From: Bretschneidera sinensis
Taxonomy: Eukaryota; Streptophyta; Magnoliopsida; Brassicales; Akaniaceae
Direction: 5' to 3'
NCBI GenBank assembly: GCA_023935145.1
Contig: CM043698.1
Span: forward strand, 16,681,001 to 16,745,000
Length of the DNA: 64,000 nt
In this document: piece by piece, positions 44,587 to 57,900 of the stretch
Layout of the letters: every line of letters starts with the position of its first letter
How positions within the stretch are numbered: the first letter of the stretch is position 1
Program-made: the position numbers and the translations under genes
Notes under the pieces: generated by a model
What the model was told of the DNA's origin: nothing
Database searches by the model: none
The model's input: only the letters and a program-made list of their open reading frames with translations

Positions 44587-47034
44587 TCACCAGTAGTCTC
44601 CACAAGAACACACACCATCTTTAAAATGATGGAATCGATTAGCATCCCTAACCACAATGACTCTCTCAGTAATCTTGGATATGAATTTAGTAGCAGTGTG
44701 GCAATCTAAACAAACTCGGAGGTTCTTTATGATCCTAATTTCAGTTCCAGGTTCAGTAGCTATAAGGCCGAACGCAATGGCCAATTTCTCACTATGAACC
44801 TTCACCATTAGCTCCTTCTCTTCCTCCTCAACATCATGCAAAGCTGTGACAGTCTCTGTCTGAAATCCAGCCTCCTTCATTTTTCCTGTTAGTTTCTCTA
44901 GCATCGCGTAGATTGCAGTCGCTTGTGGATGGGACTGGTCACCAGACATAAAGACATGTGGCGTCTCACCAATTTCAATTAGAGTACACCCAGGAGTCTT
45001 TGCCAGATTTCTCCTCTTAACTACTTGTCGGACTGAGGCAGCCTGTTGATAGTTCCTCTCAGCTGAGTATATGTTAGAGAGTAAGACATAGTATCCTACA
45101 TTTTCCGGGTCCAATTCAAATAGCTTTTCAGAAGCTATACGGGCTAGGTTTGTGTCTTTATGAATCATGCAAGCACCAAGCAATGCACCCCACACAGGAG
45201 GACCCGGCTCTACTGGCATTCTCTTAATAAATGTCAAGGCTTTCTCTAACTGTCCGGCTCGGCCAAGTATGTCAATCATGCAAGCATAATGCTCAGGTAA
45301 TGGCTCAAAACCATGATCATAAACCATAGAACGGAAAATCTCATCCCCTTCTCTCACCAAACCAGCATGACTGCAAGCATACAAGACAGAAAGGAAAGTA
45401 ACCCCTGTTGGTGGAACACCAGAATTCAACATTTCAGAGAAGATCTTAAGTGCTTCCTGCCCATGTCCATGGAGGCCATAACCAGAAATAATGGCATTCC
45501 AAGTTACTACATTCTTCTCAGGCATCAAGTCAAATAATCGCTGAGCCTCTGCAATGCTTCCACACTTTGCATACATGTCGATTAAGGCAGTTGATACATA
45601 TATGTTAGACTCGAAATTCTTGCAATTAACTAAGCCATGAACCCATTTTCCCAGACTTAGAGCTCCAAGTTGAGCACAAGCCGAAAGAATACATGTAACT
45701 GTGACAGGATTTGGACTGACTTCAGACATCTGCATTTCCCGAAAAAGAGAAATTGCAGTCTCTGTCAACCCATTTTGGGTGTAACCCGAGATCATGGAAT
45801 TCCAAGAAGCCAAACTTTTATCCGAAGACTCATCAAAAAGCTTCCGAGCAGATTCAATTTCATTTGATCTATTATAAACAGTCATCAAAGCGGTTGAAAC
45901 AGAAGAACGAGAAACAATACCAGACTTCACACAGAAACTATGAATGCAACTAGTAAGAAGTAAATGACCAAAGGGATAAAACACCGGAATCAATCCCACA
46001 ACCGTGCTTGAATTGACTTTCTCCCCTGAAGCAAGCAATTCTCTAAATAGACCCAAGGAAAGCTCAGTGTCACCATTACAGGTATACCCAGAAATCATTG
46101 CATTACAAGATATCAAATCTGGCTGACCAATTTCTCTAAACAACAAACTTCCCATCTCAATCTCCCCACACTTTGAATACAATGAAATAAATCCTGTAAG
46201 CACATAAGCATGAGAATGAAAACCAATCTTCATCGCCAAACACTGAATCACCATCCCCATTCTCAACTCCAGCAACTCTGCCACAGCTGGAAGCACAGCT
46301 GCCACTGTTGTCGAATCTAACCTATTATCACCACCCTTAACCATATCCCCAAAAACCCTAATCGAATCATCAAACAAACAATTCTTCACTAAACCAGATA
46401 TCATCGTATTCCACAAAACTGTGTCTCTCTCCAGCATTCTGTCAAACATCTTCCGTGCCGACTCCACCCGCCAAAATTTTAAGTAAAAGTCAACAATTGC
46501 AGACCCAACAAACAAATCCGATCCATAACCATCAACGACCGCTTGCCCATGTAACATAACACCGAATCTCTCGTCCACAAAACCCGACGCGGCCGACATA
46601 GAAAAGGCATAAGTGAAGTTATCAGGCTTAAGATCAGTGCATTTCTTTAAATGGGTAAAGAGAGATATCGAGAAAAGAGGGGACTCGTTGTTGGAGAAGC
46701 CGCGGATGAGGACGTTGAAAAGGAAGAGGTCGGGTTTTGGGACGGAGAGGAAGAGGTCACGTGCGTAGCGCTTGGCGTCAAGGTCGGAGAGCTTGTGGGT
46801 GAGCTTGGTGACTGTTGCGAGATCGTTTTGGAGGCCATGGAGGACGATTTGGGCGTGAGTTTGAGTGAGGTGTGGGAGATCTGTGGCTGTTTTGAGGAGA
46901 CTGAGGAAGAAGTTTCTGCTTCGTGGGGTATAACAGGCCGTTGTTTTTGTTGGTGCTAAAGTTTTGACGAACATTTGTTTTGTTTTTAGGAGTCTCCTAA
47001 GGATGGCTTTTATAGATTTTGCGTTAACTGTCAA
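44587..47034 (-). CDS. MEF29: PPR-DYW RNA-editing factor, intronless
   Basis: Intact 815-residue protein of the PLS-DYW class. A short basic N-terminus (KSIKAILRRLLKTKQMFVK) fits an organelle targeting peptide. Residues ~50-620 are tandem pentatricopeptide units (e.g. DTVLWNTMISGLVKN, SLASWNSMISGYTQNGL, NVVTWNAIISGYGLHG), each pair of which reads one RNA base. The E/E+ region (PVWGALLGACMIHKDTNLAR, TLIEIGETPHVFMSGDQSHP) follows. The DYW cytidine-deaminase domain has HSEKLA (HxE zinc/catalytic site, ~748), CLDCH (~775) and the terminal CSCGDYW, all intact. Such proteins convert C to U at single sites in mitochondrial or chloroplast transcripts. It closely matches Arabidopsis At4g30700 (MEF29, mitochondrial) as I recall it. 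Its exact target sites cannot be read off reliably here. Confidence 0.96.
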   Translation of the reverse strand: MTVNAKSIKAILRRLLKTKQMFVKTLAPTKTTACYTPRSRNFFLSLLKTATDLPHLTQTHAQIVLHGLQNDLATVTKLTHKLSDLDAKRYARDLFLSVPKPDLFLFNVLIRGFSNNESPLFSISLFTHLKKCTDLKPDNFTYAFSMSAASGFVDERFGVMLHGQAVVDGYGSDLFVGSAIVDFYLKFWRVESARKMFDRMLERDTVLWNTMISGLVKNCLFDDSIRVFGDMVKGGDNRLDSTTVAAVLPAVAELLELRMGMVIQCLAMKIGFHSHAYVLTGFISLYSKCGEIEMGSLLFREIGQPDLISCNAMISGYTCNGDTELSLGLFRELLASGEKVNSSTVVGLIPVFYPFGHLLLTSCIHSFCVKSGIVSRSSVSTALMTVYNRSNEIESARKLFDESSDKSLASWNSMISGYTQNGLTETAISLFREMQMSEVSPNPVTVTCILSACAQLGALSLGKWVHGLVNCKNFESNIYVSTALIDMYAKCGSIAEAQRLFDLMPEKNVVTWNAIISGYGLHGHGQEALKIFSEMLNSGVPPTGVTFLSVLYACSHAGLVREGDEIFRSMVYDHGFEPLPEHYACMIDILGRAGQLEKALTFIKRMPVEPGPPVWGALLGACMIHKDTNLARIASEKLFELDPENVGYYVLLSNIYSAERNYQQAASVRQVVKRRNLAKTPGCTLIEIGETPHVFMSGDQSHPQATAIYAMLEKLTGKMKEAGFQTETVTALHDVEEEEKELMVKVHSEKLAIAFGLIATEPGTEIRIIKNLRVCLDCHTATKFISKITERVIVVRDANRFHHFKDGVCSCGDYW

Positions 47035-48984
47035 TATATAACTGGTTGTCGTTTTGAAAATTAAAAAAGGGGGAACTCTCTTTACCGGTGAGGAAAATCA
47101 ATTTTCTTTTTTAGTACTAATTTTTGCCTAAAGTTTGGTTACTTCTTCAATTCCGTCTCTATAATTTCAAAATATCATTTGATTCTCGTTATCTTTCAAA
47201 ACTCAGATTTAACTAATTAAGTATTTATTTTAATCACGTGAATCATTTATCTGACAATTATGTTAAGTTTTTGATAAAAAAACACAAAGATAATTATGAA
47301 ATTGAAATAATTTTGAAACTTTAAGAAGTATATTACTTAAATTGAAACTTTAATGACAAAATTGAATTAAATAAGATAATGGGTTATTTAGCCAAAAAAA
47401 TTTATTTTTCTGTGTTTGATTTATACCAGGGCCCGTTCGACCACATTTCACAGGGCTTGGAAATAAATAAGGCAGTAAAAAATTTTCTTTTGAGAAATGA
47501 TTAGGCTCCAAGTTTTGAGGGTTTTGGTTGAGATGAAAGAGGGAAAAAGGTTTTTTTACCGTTTGGTTGCTTAACTGGGGTTTTGCCCACTAGTGACTAG
47601 TGAATATTCAAAGGGGTCTTCTTCCTGACTTATACTCCTGAATTTGTTCATCAAATGAGTTATACAGTTGTACTTGCATTTTTTTGTTTATTAATTGGGT
47701 AAAGTATCTTTGGACACTTTCTTTTTTGGTATAGGCAATTTTCCCCCTCCATCAGACGTAAAACCTGTATTTGTACACCCCGCACAACGATGATATCATG
47801 CATTTTGTTAAAAAACGCCCAAACTACCCTTCCCCTTTTATCTTCTTCATCTCCATTCTCCATCGACTACCCTTTCCCTTTTATCTTCTTCATCTTTGTA
47901 ACTCTCCATCACCATGAAAACATGAATTTGACGTGAACCATTTTTTTATTAATTATAATAGAGTAAAAACCAGCAGAACTCAAATACAAGCACAACTACA
48001 GATACGATGAATAACTCTATATTAAGCATCAAAGCACCAAGCACAAACAGCTGCCAGAATGAAAACTTGAAAAAAATCGAATAAATCCTCCCAAAACTCC
48101 AAACAGAAGCCACTCAGCCCCTACCAATCATCAAAACAACAAACCACTATTCATAATTTCATATTCCAAGAGCCAACCCCACACAAATGAACACAAGGGG
48201 TAAGTGAAGCCAAAGAAAGCATCATATATCAATATGCATAATGATTATGCCCGAAACAGGAGAGATTTTTTTTTTCTCACCAAACCACCACAATTGGGTA
48301 GAGAGTAAACAGAGAGAAAATATATGAATTAAGGGCAGTTGGTATTTGTTGTTATTGTTAAGGTTATTATAGTAAAATCAACATTTCCGTTAGCCAATAT
48401 ACCCTTATTAATTATCCTCTATTGTTTAATCTGCTAAATGATTTATAAAAAGGTAGCTTTTGATTAAAATCATAGTAAAACATGCAAGGTTTAAAGCAAC
48501 AAGCCAACTCTGTATAGCTCATTTTTGCTTGAACCCAGCCTGCCAGGTACTAAGCTACAAAATCTCTCATTTTCTAATTCCAAATGCCAATACAAAATGG
48601 CTAAAAAGGTTTGTCTAACCTACTACTACTAAAAGAATAATAACGAAAAAAGAAGAAATTGTTGCATCCAAGCTGACATGTGAACAGCTGAACTACATTT
48701 TCTTTTCCTTGAAACCATCTACATTGAATTTCAATCCTTTGCTTCCTCTGCATTTCTTTTCATATGCGAAACACAAAAATTACTAGTAAGGATGGAGCCA
48801 ATGGCTCCCTATTGAAAAGGGGGGAAATTGACAAGATGCAACTACCACTAAAGTGAAAAAAGGAAAAAAAATATAACAATTTACATTTACTGAGACCTGA
48901 GCAGATAGCACCATTGATCTCCGATAAAGTGATAACGTGGTAAAATTGTTAGCATTGCAGCCGGTCAGGGCCATTGAAATTTTT
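47035..48984. other. Intergenic: PPR 5' flank and AUG8 3' flank
   Basis: Between the PPR start and the AUG8 stop (both minus). No gene recognised. It holds a ~45 bp tandem duplication (next entry). PPR promoter elements are not clear. Confidence 0.45.
47821..47912. repeat. ~45 bp tandem duplication (ACTACCCTT..TTTTATCTTCTTCATCT)
   Basis: ACTACCCTTCCCCTTTTATC then TTCTTCATCTCCATTCTCCATC is followed by ACTACCCTTTCCCTTTTATC then TTCTTCATCT..CTCTCCATCA. Confidence 0.85.
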
Positions 48985-51900
48985 TTACTGGCAAGATTGG
49001 TCGCTCACCCTCTCCAGGGATTGCTTCATTTGTATGAGATGAGTCCTAAGGCTATACTCTTCTACCTGTTTGATGCCAAAAGCAATCAAATACCATCCGG
49101 TAAATACATAATAACAAGAGAAGTGAAGATATGCACAAGAAGAGCTTGAAATTACAAATTCTGCTTGTACCCAGATCATATACTCTAACATATACAAAAA
49201 GAACTTTTTTAGATATATCAACTTCCCTTTTAAAAAAAAAACTTTTAAGCCATGTCAACAATGGTGAATTGATCTAGGCCAAGCCAATTAGATTGCTATG
49301 TGACAAAGGACCAATGAGCACATGACAAGAGAACAAAGAAGCCATTGCCAACTGTTATTAATTGACTCAGACTGAAATTACAAAAATATGCACAAATACA
49401 GCTTGAAATTAAAAATCATATGCTCCCACACAACTTTTTTCAAGATATCAACTTCCTTTAAAGCTGATAAAAAAATTTGAAGCCATGTCATCAATGATGA
49501 GGCCAGCCAATTAGATTGCTATGTGACAAAGGACCAATGGGCACATGACAAGAGAACCAGGAAGACATCAACGACTCTCATTAATTGACCCCAACCACTT
49601 CAATATCTAACCAGACTAGAATTGCCATCCTTCATCCATATCTCACATTATCAAAATAGTTAAGGCTAAACCACATAACCCCGATTCAACACTAGCCCAA
49701 TCAGGATTCTACACAAGCAGACAACTTAAAGACAGAAATTCCTTGAGCTAACACACTTGAGAGATGTTCAAGCATGACTAGTTAACGCATTTGCTACATT
49801 TGAAAAACCATTTTGCAATCCCATAAAAAAACACTTAGTACGCTTCTGTTACTCATATCAAACCTATCTGTCAAAATTCAAACTTGATCTATGAGAAAAT
49901 TCTAAAATACATCCTATGTGAGAAGACTGAATATGAACATCTAGCATCAATCTGGTAGGCTAGGGTTATAAAGAGCAAAGCATAAAATATCAACCCTAAG
50001 AGACATCATTCCTCTCTATTTCCAAATAAAAGAAAGAAAAAGAAAAGAAAATCATGTCCTTATGCTGTTCTGAGATTTTTCAAAAACGAATGAAATGGAT
50101 AACTCTCCACAGAGTGGAAGACTTCTATGATTTATAATGAGACCCTCAACAGCAGAACATGTCTGCCTAGAGATAGCAGAAAAATTCATTTAATATAGCT
50201 ATTTTCTAAATCTTTGAGTGGTTTACACCAAGACAGTTGTCAGTTGAAAATCTTGTTGCTAATTTAAAAAATACTTCATAGCCTGACCAACCAACCAACA
50301 TCCCCATCATCCACCCCCCCCCCTCTCCTCCTCTTCCCAAAAAAAGGGAGAAAGATATCAACTAAGTGTTAGAGGGAGCATATTTTTCTTTTGAGGAAAG
50401 AGTGCATGAACTTTTAAGAACTTTCAAACTGGAGATGATAGCATAGGGAAAATATATAATGACAAAATGCAATAACAACGAAGCACCAGCTTTAAAATTT
50501 AGCCATAATGAAAGACAAAAGCAAAGAAAGTACAATCAAACGAATGTAGAATTTAGATGAAGTGAAAATGAGCAATAAACTAATTATAAATTCTCTGGCT
50601 TTCTCATTAATAGTAATTCACTAGTGGGATATAAATCTTCTTGATGCACAGTAATCACAGTCTGGAGTCATAGCAACAAAGTTCCTACAAACATCTATCC
50701 ATCAACTGAAGATGCTACGGTGTCAGAGGATTAAGGTTTTTATTTTTGTGCATGCCTTCAATTATCTGCAACCATAATATATTTGTTCTCACCTGCATTG
50801 CTGCTGTAGAAGCCAAAAGAGCTTCACATTCGTCAAGCATGGTTTTCTCTTGTGCAGTTACAACAGCAAGTTCAGAAACCAAACTGTTCATTCCCTCCAC
50901 CTGGAACGCATAATACAGAAAAAAAAAAGCTTTTAAGCATCCAGACTTACACATTAGATGTAAGTAAAATTTATAAGCATGACACATATGCAACTCGAAC
51001 AACAGAGAAAAATGAAAATGTTTGCTTCTCTGGAAAGCAAAAGTAGTGTATGGTACTAAGTAACCCAAATGGTACAAGGTGTGAATAGTAAGAAATAAAA
51101 GTACCCTAAGTCATCAAGAACACAGCAGTAACCCAAGATCACGAAAATCAAAATAAAGTGTCCTCTAAAAATGCAGTATAATAGTGTAGCTATCTATTAC
51201 AATAGTAACCTCTCCCTTAATACCTTCAAATGGTCTAAAAGTCTTCTCGAAAGGACCAATAAATCCCAAGGGACACATTTTCCTCTCTTTCTTGGTATGC
51301 TAATTGGCAATTAGCTAAGCAGTTTATGTTCCATTTGTGAGAGCCAATAGCAAAATAGGAAAAAGTACTTTTGTGATTTGGAAGCTATATGTAATAATGC
51401 CCTGACTAGATCTTGCTTTCAGTCAGCCAAAAAAAGCATGACAATTTAATTAGAATCAAAGCAAGAGGATAATAGTGATCTGCCTGCAGGACATTTTGTA
51501 TAGAGTAAACACATGTTACAATACCCCAAATGGGCTGGGCTTGCTGAAAATGCATCTCCCTCAAGGCTCAATTTATCCTCTCTACATGCACAATTTGACA
51601 GATGCAGACCTAATTGCAACATCTTGTCTCTCTCTCCCTCTAGTTCCCAAAGTTATAGTTAGCACATTATTCCGAACAGAAAGCATACTAAGGATTCAAT
51701 TAAAATTGAATTGGGGCCATAGTTCATGAACATTTGAGTCCTTGTTACCTACCCACGAAATAGCATCCAAATATTCTTATCCTATATTTTCTTTACATAT
51801 TTAATAGAAATTATTTAACCAAAGCAGATGAATAAATCAAAAGGATGAATACTTTCTCATCATCACAAAAAGTCTTCACATAAAAAAGACAGAATGATTT

Positions 51901-54900
51901 CAAGCATGCACACAAACTACCTACAAAATAAATATTTAAAATTGTGAAATTAGCTTTAAGCATTCATTCAAACACACTTGCCAAATATCAGGGATATATT
52001 CCACTAAAGCGAACCAGATGAGACACACTTCTTAACCAACCAAATTGTAAAAACTGAAAAAAATTACTGCACTTTACTAAGCACTGCATATCCCACAGAA
52101 AAGCAAAAGAACTACATACTTGAGCAGAAAAGGAAGCATAGGAAAGCTAACATGGTAATATTAATCACACCATATGACAATGAATTACAATAAGACCTTA
52201 TATCTCACCTTAGAGAGTAAAGAACATATGGACAATCCCATTGCCTGCATCACATCGACAGCTGAGGAAATAGCAGCCTTCAAAGATTCAATGTCTGCCT
52301 GTAAAAGTACAAAATACAATATTGATGCCTAGATTTCTTTTTTCAGATAGCAATTCTATAACCAACTTTTTACAATTGAACATACCCTTGCCGCTCCAGT
52401 CACTGGAAGACGGAGAGTGCTTGCCTCCAAATCTTCAGCAGCCCCAACTAAAGAACTAACATGATCTCTTTCAAGTAAAGCCCAATCATCAAGGTACGCC
52501 ATCTGAATCAATAACCAAGCATACAAGCAATCAGATGAAGGCATCACTGTAGAACTGAGATCAAATTATAAAAATCGGTGTTCAAAGTATATGGAAATAA
52601 TTAGCATACGGAAAAGGAATGAAGGAGAATGAAAATCGAAATAAAGAAAGGTAAGACCAACATTTTTGGTGACTGATTTCTCTTCACTAGATTGAACAGG
52701 ATTAAGAAATAAGAATAAAACATAACCTCTGTCGGCTTTGCTCACTATCAACTTCACCCTCTTGTCTTGGACAACTAGGATGCCGTCAAAACAAATTTAT
52801 TTCACTAGCTACTGTTGTATGTGTGTTGCATGTAAATAACTTTTTATTACTTGTTTATATGTAATTAGAAAAACTAAAAGTAATTATTTGATTACAAGAA
52901 AGAAAGAAAGAAATAACAATTTATAAAATTAATAATATCGAGAAACATTAATGTTGTTCAAATGTAAGTAAAATTCAATATTTTGATGAATTTATTAATC
53001 ACATATGATATAAATACATAGTAGTGATATTTTTGTGTAAAACTTGTTCATGTATAACTATTAATTGTTTGTATAAGACTTGCTTATATAGTTTTATCCA
53101 AGGAATATAAGTAAATCCTAATTCTATGTGGACAACAAAAAAAATCTAAATTAGGAAATGACATTTTTGTCTAACAAATGTTTTACACCACAAAAGTACT
53201 TTTATATACAGTATATATATTGAATCAGCAGGGACAGCATAGATCAAAGGCATGGTCATGAAAGACGAATAATTCATCTAAGAATGATAGTCAACAAACG
53301 TAGCGAGTTGCATAGATGATGGGAAAAGAAAAAGGTTTACTCAAAAAAAAATTCTCTTTTGACCGAAGTGTGTAGTACCATAACCATCAAAGATTACAAA
53401 AAAAACATTTAAAGCTCTACTTCGACACGGATGCGATATGCCAAAGTTGGAAACATTTTCAGCAGAACTCTACCTAAAAGTGAAAAGTGGTGCCCCTATA
53501 CTGTACTACACATAATGAAAATAGTTACCACAACAGGCAAGCCTATATTTGCTTCATTGATAGAATCAAAAGAGATATCCAAGGTATAAGGTTCATTCCA
53601 TGGATGAAACAGTATACTAAAATGAATGATTCATTCATTAATTTTGAATAAGAATTCACATTATTTTCATCTAATTTCTATTATGGAAGTAAGAACCTAG
53701 AACATAACATTTTATTTCTAAATTCGGATACGAAAGATTTCAAATCTGTTAGATATAGTGTAACCCGGATTATTTCCTCTAAAAACTTATAACAATGTTA
53801 CAACTTACAACACTGAGCCATAAAGTATAATAACAACCAACCCAACCCGAATAAATATTATTGCAGATTTGTGGGATCGCCACATGAATCCTTTTTGTAA
53901 TTTAGCTCTCATCAATAAACATTTCCTTAATTTCTGTCATGCGGAATCATATTTTAGCTTCCCACTTTAACCCGTGTTCTTTTTGGTGTTCTTCTTGCTT
54001 GTACCGTTGTACCACCTTCAACCCGGATCAAATCAACTCCTCCTGACAAAATGCTATTCTCAAGAACTTCACATAGCCTGACCATCTTAAGTGACTCTAC
54101 CTCATGCAGTCATGCAATCCTCGATATGCTTCTACCTTGCCATGAATGCAGCTTTTACGTATCCATTCTAGGATCAGTATTGCAATCAGCTAAGCAATGA
54201 ATAATGACAATACAACATGAAACTTGTGAGACATTTTCTCTCTATCTTCTCTTTAGGAAGTAAAAATCTACCTCTTATTTATCAGTTCATGCAGACTGAA
54301 TGAATCTTCATCAAGAAACACATCGCTTCTTACTATACTCTTCTCTTCCTTCACTATCTGTTTTCTGTTCCTCTGTCAAGCCCTTTCATCTTCTGCATTT
54401 TATTTGATGATTCCCTTATTTTTCATTTCCCCCTCCTTCAAATCCATATAAGGATTTCATAAACTTATATTTTATTATATTAGCTACAGTTCAAATGTTT
54501 CTACAGCTTAAATTCAAAATGCTCCATATATATTAAGCATCCCTTGCCCTTGAAGTGATTGACAATCAACAAAACCACAGAACTCCACATAACCAGGCAT
54601 TTACTTTCAGTGGCGGATCCAGGACCTGTGGCTAGGGGTGCACTCACTTATGACTTAATAAATTGTTAGTAATGTTCGTTCTTAATTTCTTACCAATATT
54701 TAAATAATCATAATAATCACACTATTGACAAAAAATTACAATGATATAATATAAGAATGAAGAATATAAGTTATTATTTGAAGCAAATCAACTACGGTGA
54801 TGTACACAAAATAACAATGAAAGATAAAATTTACCTTTCAAAAAAAGAAAGATAAATTTTATTATTTAAAATGAATTAATCAACTGCATTGAAATTTAAA

Positions 54901-57900
54901 ATTCAACTTAAGAAACAATATTGATTGAAACAATATTAAAATCATTAGATCAACATGATAGTAATATTTAAGAGAGACAACCACCAAGTAGAAATAAAAA
55001 ATAATCTAAAACATCTAACTAAAGTAAAGAATATATAAACAATTAATTGAATAATATAATAGCAACCGATTAAATATCTAAATAATGTAAAATTAGTACA
55101 TAATAAGAAATCACATATAATTTTTTTCTTACCTTTTTAACTTTTGCTCAACTTTTCTTTTCTTCTTTTTACTTCAAATCTTTTTCTCACTTTGCGTTTT
55201 TTGGTAGTTTGTAGACCGGTTTCATTGTCTTCTACAAATTACAATTGTATTCTACACTACGAATGATGTATAGTGTAATGTGGCAAAGGATAAAGAAAAC
55301 AAGTAGGACTAGTAATTTTTTAGTTTTTTAGCTTATGTGAGGGAGTTAGGGAGAGAGAAAGAGAAAGAGAAAAAGATAGAGTTATTAGATGTAAGGGTGG
55401 ACTCAAGTCCGAATACTAAGGAATTCGAGCTTGGCTCGACTTAAAATGAACAGGCTCGAGTTCGAGCTCGAAAAATTTTATGATGGTTCGAGCTCGATAA
55501 CAAACGAGCCTATTCTAGTCCGAACTCGAGCTTGAATCTGAGCTTTGGATTGTCTATTCAAGCTCGAGCCTGAACTATAATTTTAATAAATAAAAATATT
55601 AAATAAATATTGGTTATGGTTCGAGCTCGATAATACCTTATCAATTGTTTGAGAGTCTTTCGAGCCAAACCTTAATGTATTCGAGCTCGGCTTGATAAAC
55701 TATTCGAGCCTAATTTTTATGCTCGAGCTCGAGTCAAGCCAAGCTTTGACCGAGCTTTGACCGAGCTCAAGCTCAAATAGCTCAATTCGATTCTAGCCCT
55801 AGTCAAATGTAGACTTTTAGGCTTCTTGCTTAGTTGCTTCTTTAATTTCCTTTTAAAGGTGGTCTACTGGTCTTTAACGGTTAAAAAGGGCATAAATTAG
55901 TATTTTTTTTTTTTTTTTAATTTTTGTATCATTGGAAATGACATACTATTTATTTTTGTCTTGAAACTTTATAGTAATAAATAATAAACTTTAGTATCTA
56001 CTGATGTGCATGGAATTTTATAAAATTGGGGTAAATTTTTCTTTGACTTCATATTTTTTCATTTTAAGGGGTGCACTTATACTATAATTTTTTTGAAACC
56101 CTTAAAAAATATATACTCTAAAGAAATTTTGAAAAGTTGAGGGGTGCACTTACGTACCCACGCTAAAATGTAGATCTGCCAATGTTTACTTTATAGCTTC
56201 AATCAATCTGTCATTTTGGAGTCAAAATTAGAAAATTTGACATCTTAGTTTATCATAAGCTTTATATCTCTAGTGAACTCAAGAAATTTCTTGCAATGAG
56301 ACCGCAATAGAACTATTACTACACGTACCTACATAAAATACAGAGTGAATCTTCCACGCCTATATATGATGCTACCAGGTACTATGCTGTCAAGACAAAT
56401 AAAGGTGCTCCGATGTTTTACCTTCCCCTTCACATACCAAAAAAAATCCTTTACCATACCCTTCCCTCTCCATCCATCCCCTCCAAAAGAAAAGGAGAGA
56501 GAAGGAGATTACAACTAAAAATTAATGTTTCTCATGTGTTAATGAACTGAAAGCATACAATGACTATATCTACCATATCAATCGTGTAAATATGTGCTTC
56601 TAGAGTTGCAAAGACTTGAAAGCACATCCATTGCAACTAAAATATAGAACTAAAACCTATAATATGTCCTTAACATCAAAAACTATCCAGTGGATAAAAC
56701 CAATTAAATACATCTTGCTAGAATAATACAAAAACAGAATGAAGAAGAGACATTACTTGATCATTCAAAACTGAGTTCAGCTTGAGCTCTAGCTTCAGCT
56801 GTTGGAGATTGATCCTTTTCCTGATAACTGAATCCCACAGGCTTAAAGTAGCGTTCCAAACATTGTATAGAGTTCCCTGCAAATTGCATTCAAGGTTAAT
56901 TTGACAAAACTATAATATGTCATCAATAAGGAAATACTATTTCACCTTTCAGTTTCACCTCAAGACCAAACGCATTATACACGCAACATGGAAAATTAGT
57001 AGTGATTATAAAAGTTTCAACTTTGATTTGAAATAAGTAAAAATTAACAACCAACCACATGAGTTCTTTTCCAATAGATTTTTTTTTCAGTGTTTGCACA
57101 ACATTCTATATTCCCACATTGTCAGCATAAGGAAAATAGTCCCAGAAACCTATTGCCTAAAGACTAAACAATTTGAGGATTTTTTTAAATAATGATGGAA
57201 AAATGCAGTGTGGCAGCAATTTGTTCATTCCTTTCAAGTAATCATGGTAATCTCCTTTACCAAAAAAGAGAACCAGGTTAAACATAAACACACATTGTTA
57301 AGTTTATCGATGGCACTATTGAGAGAATATAAATATCTGACAAAAATGCGGTAGCTGCCCACAGATATGAGTTCTACCTCTGCAGTTACTTTCTGAATAT
57401 AAAGTACAACTCCTGCTCGGGCATTAGCAAAACGCCACTGCAAATATCTATTATACAGCAGCCGCAGATGATGAGCGTCTTCTATGTAGCTTGCACCCTT
57501 TTTCCCCTTCTTAACGTCTGCAATAAAACTGAGCACCGATGTTGTACTATTGGAATGACTAAAAGTGCTGGATGGCCTTATCCGTGAAGGACTTATCCCT
57601 CTTGAAGGAGGATTTGATGGTCTTCCCCGAGATGGACTGACACCTCTGGAGGATGATGATAATGAGGTCCTACTTGGTGAAGGAGGTCGTGATCCAGGAG
57701 TAGGCAAAGACTGAGATCTGGCTGCAGGAGTTGCCAATGTCATTCTATCTGATGAACACGTAGATACAACCTTGCGAGGTATACACGATCGCAGTGTATT
57801 ATTATCAACTGACTTTGCTTCAGACCCTACTCTACTAATTTCATCAAGGGATAACCGCCTAGCAGCATCACTTGAAGATTTCTGTAAGGGGTTACTCAAA

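Noticed and set aside
46651..46959. 102-codon + strand frame rich in E, G and V
   Set aside because: Antisense of the start of the PPR gene; no independent evidence.
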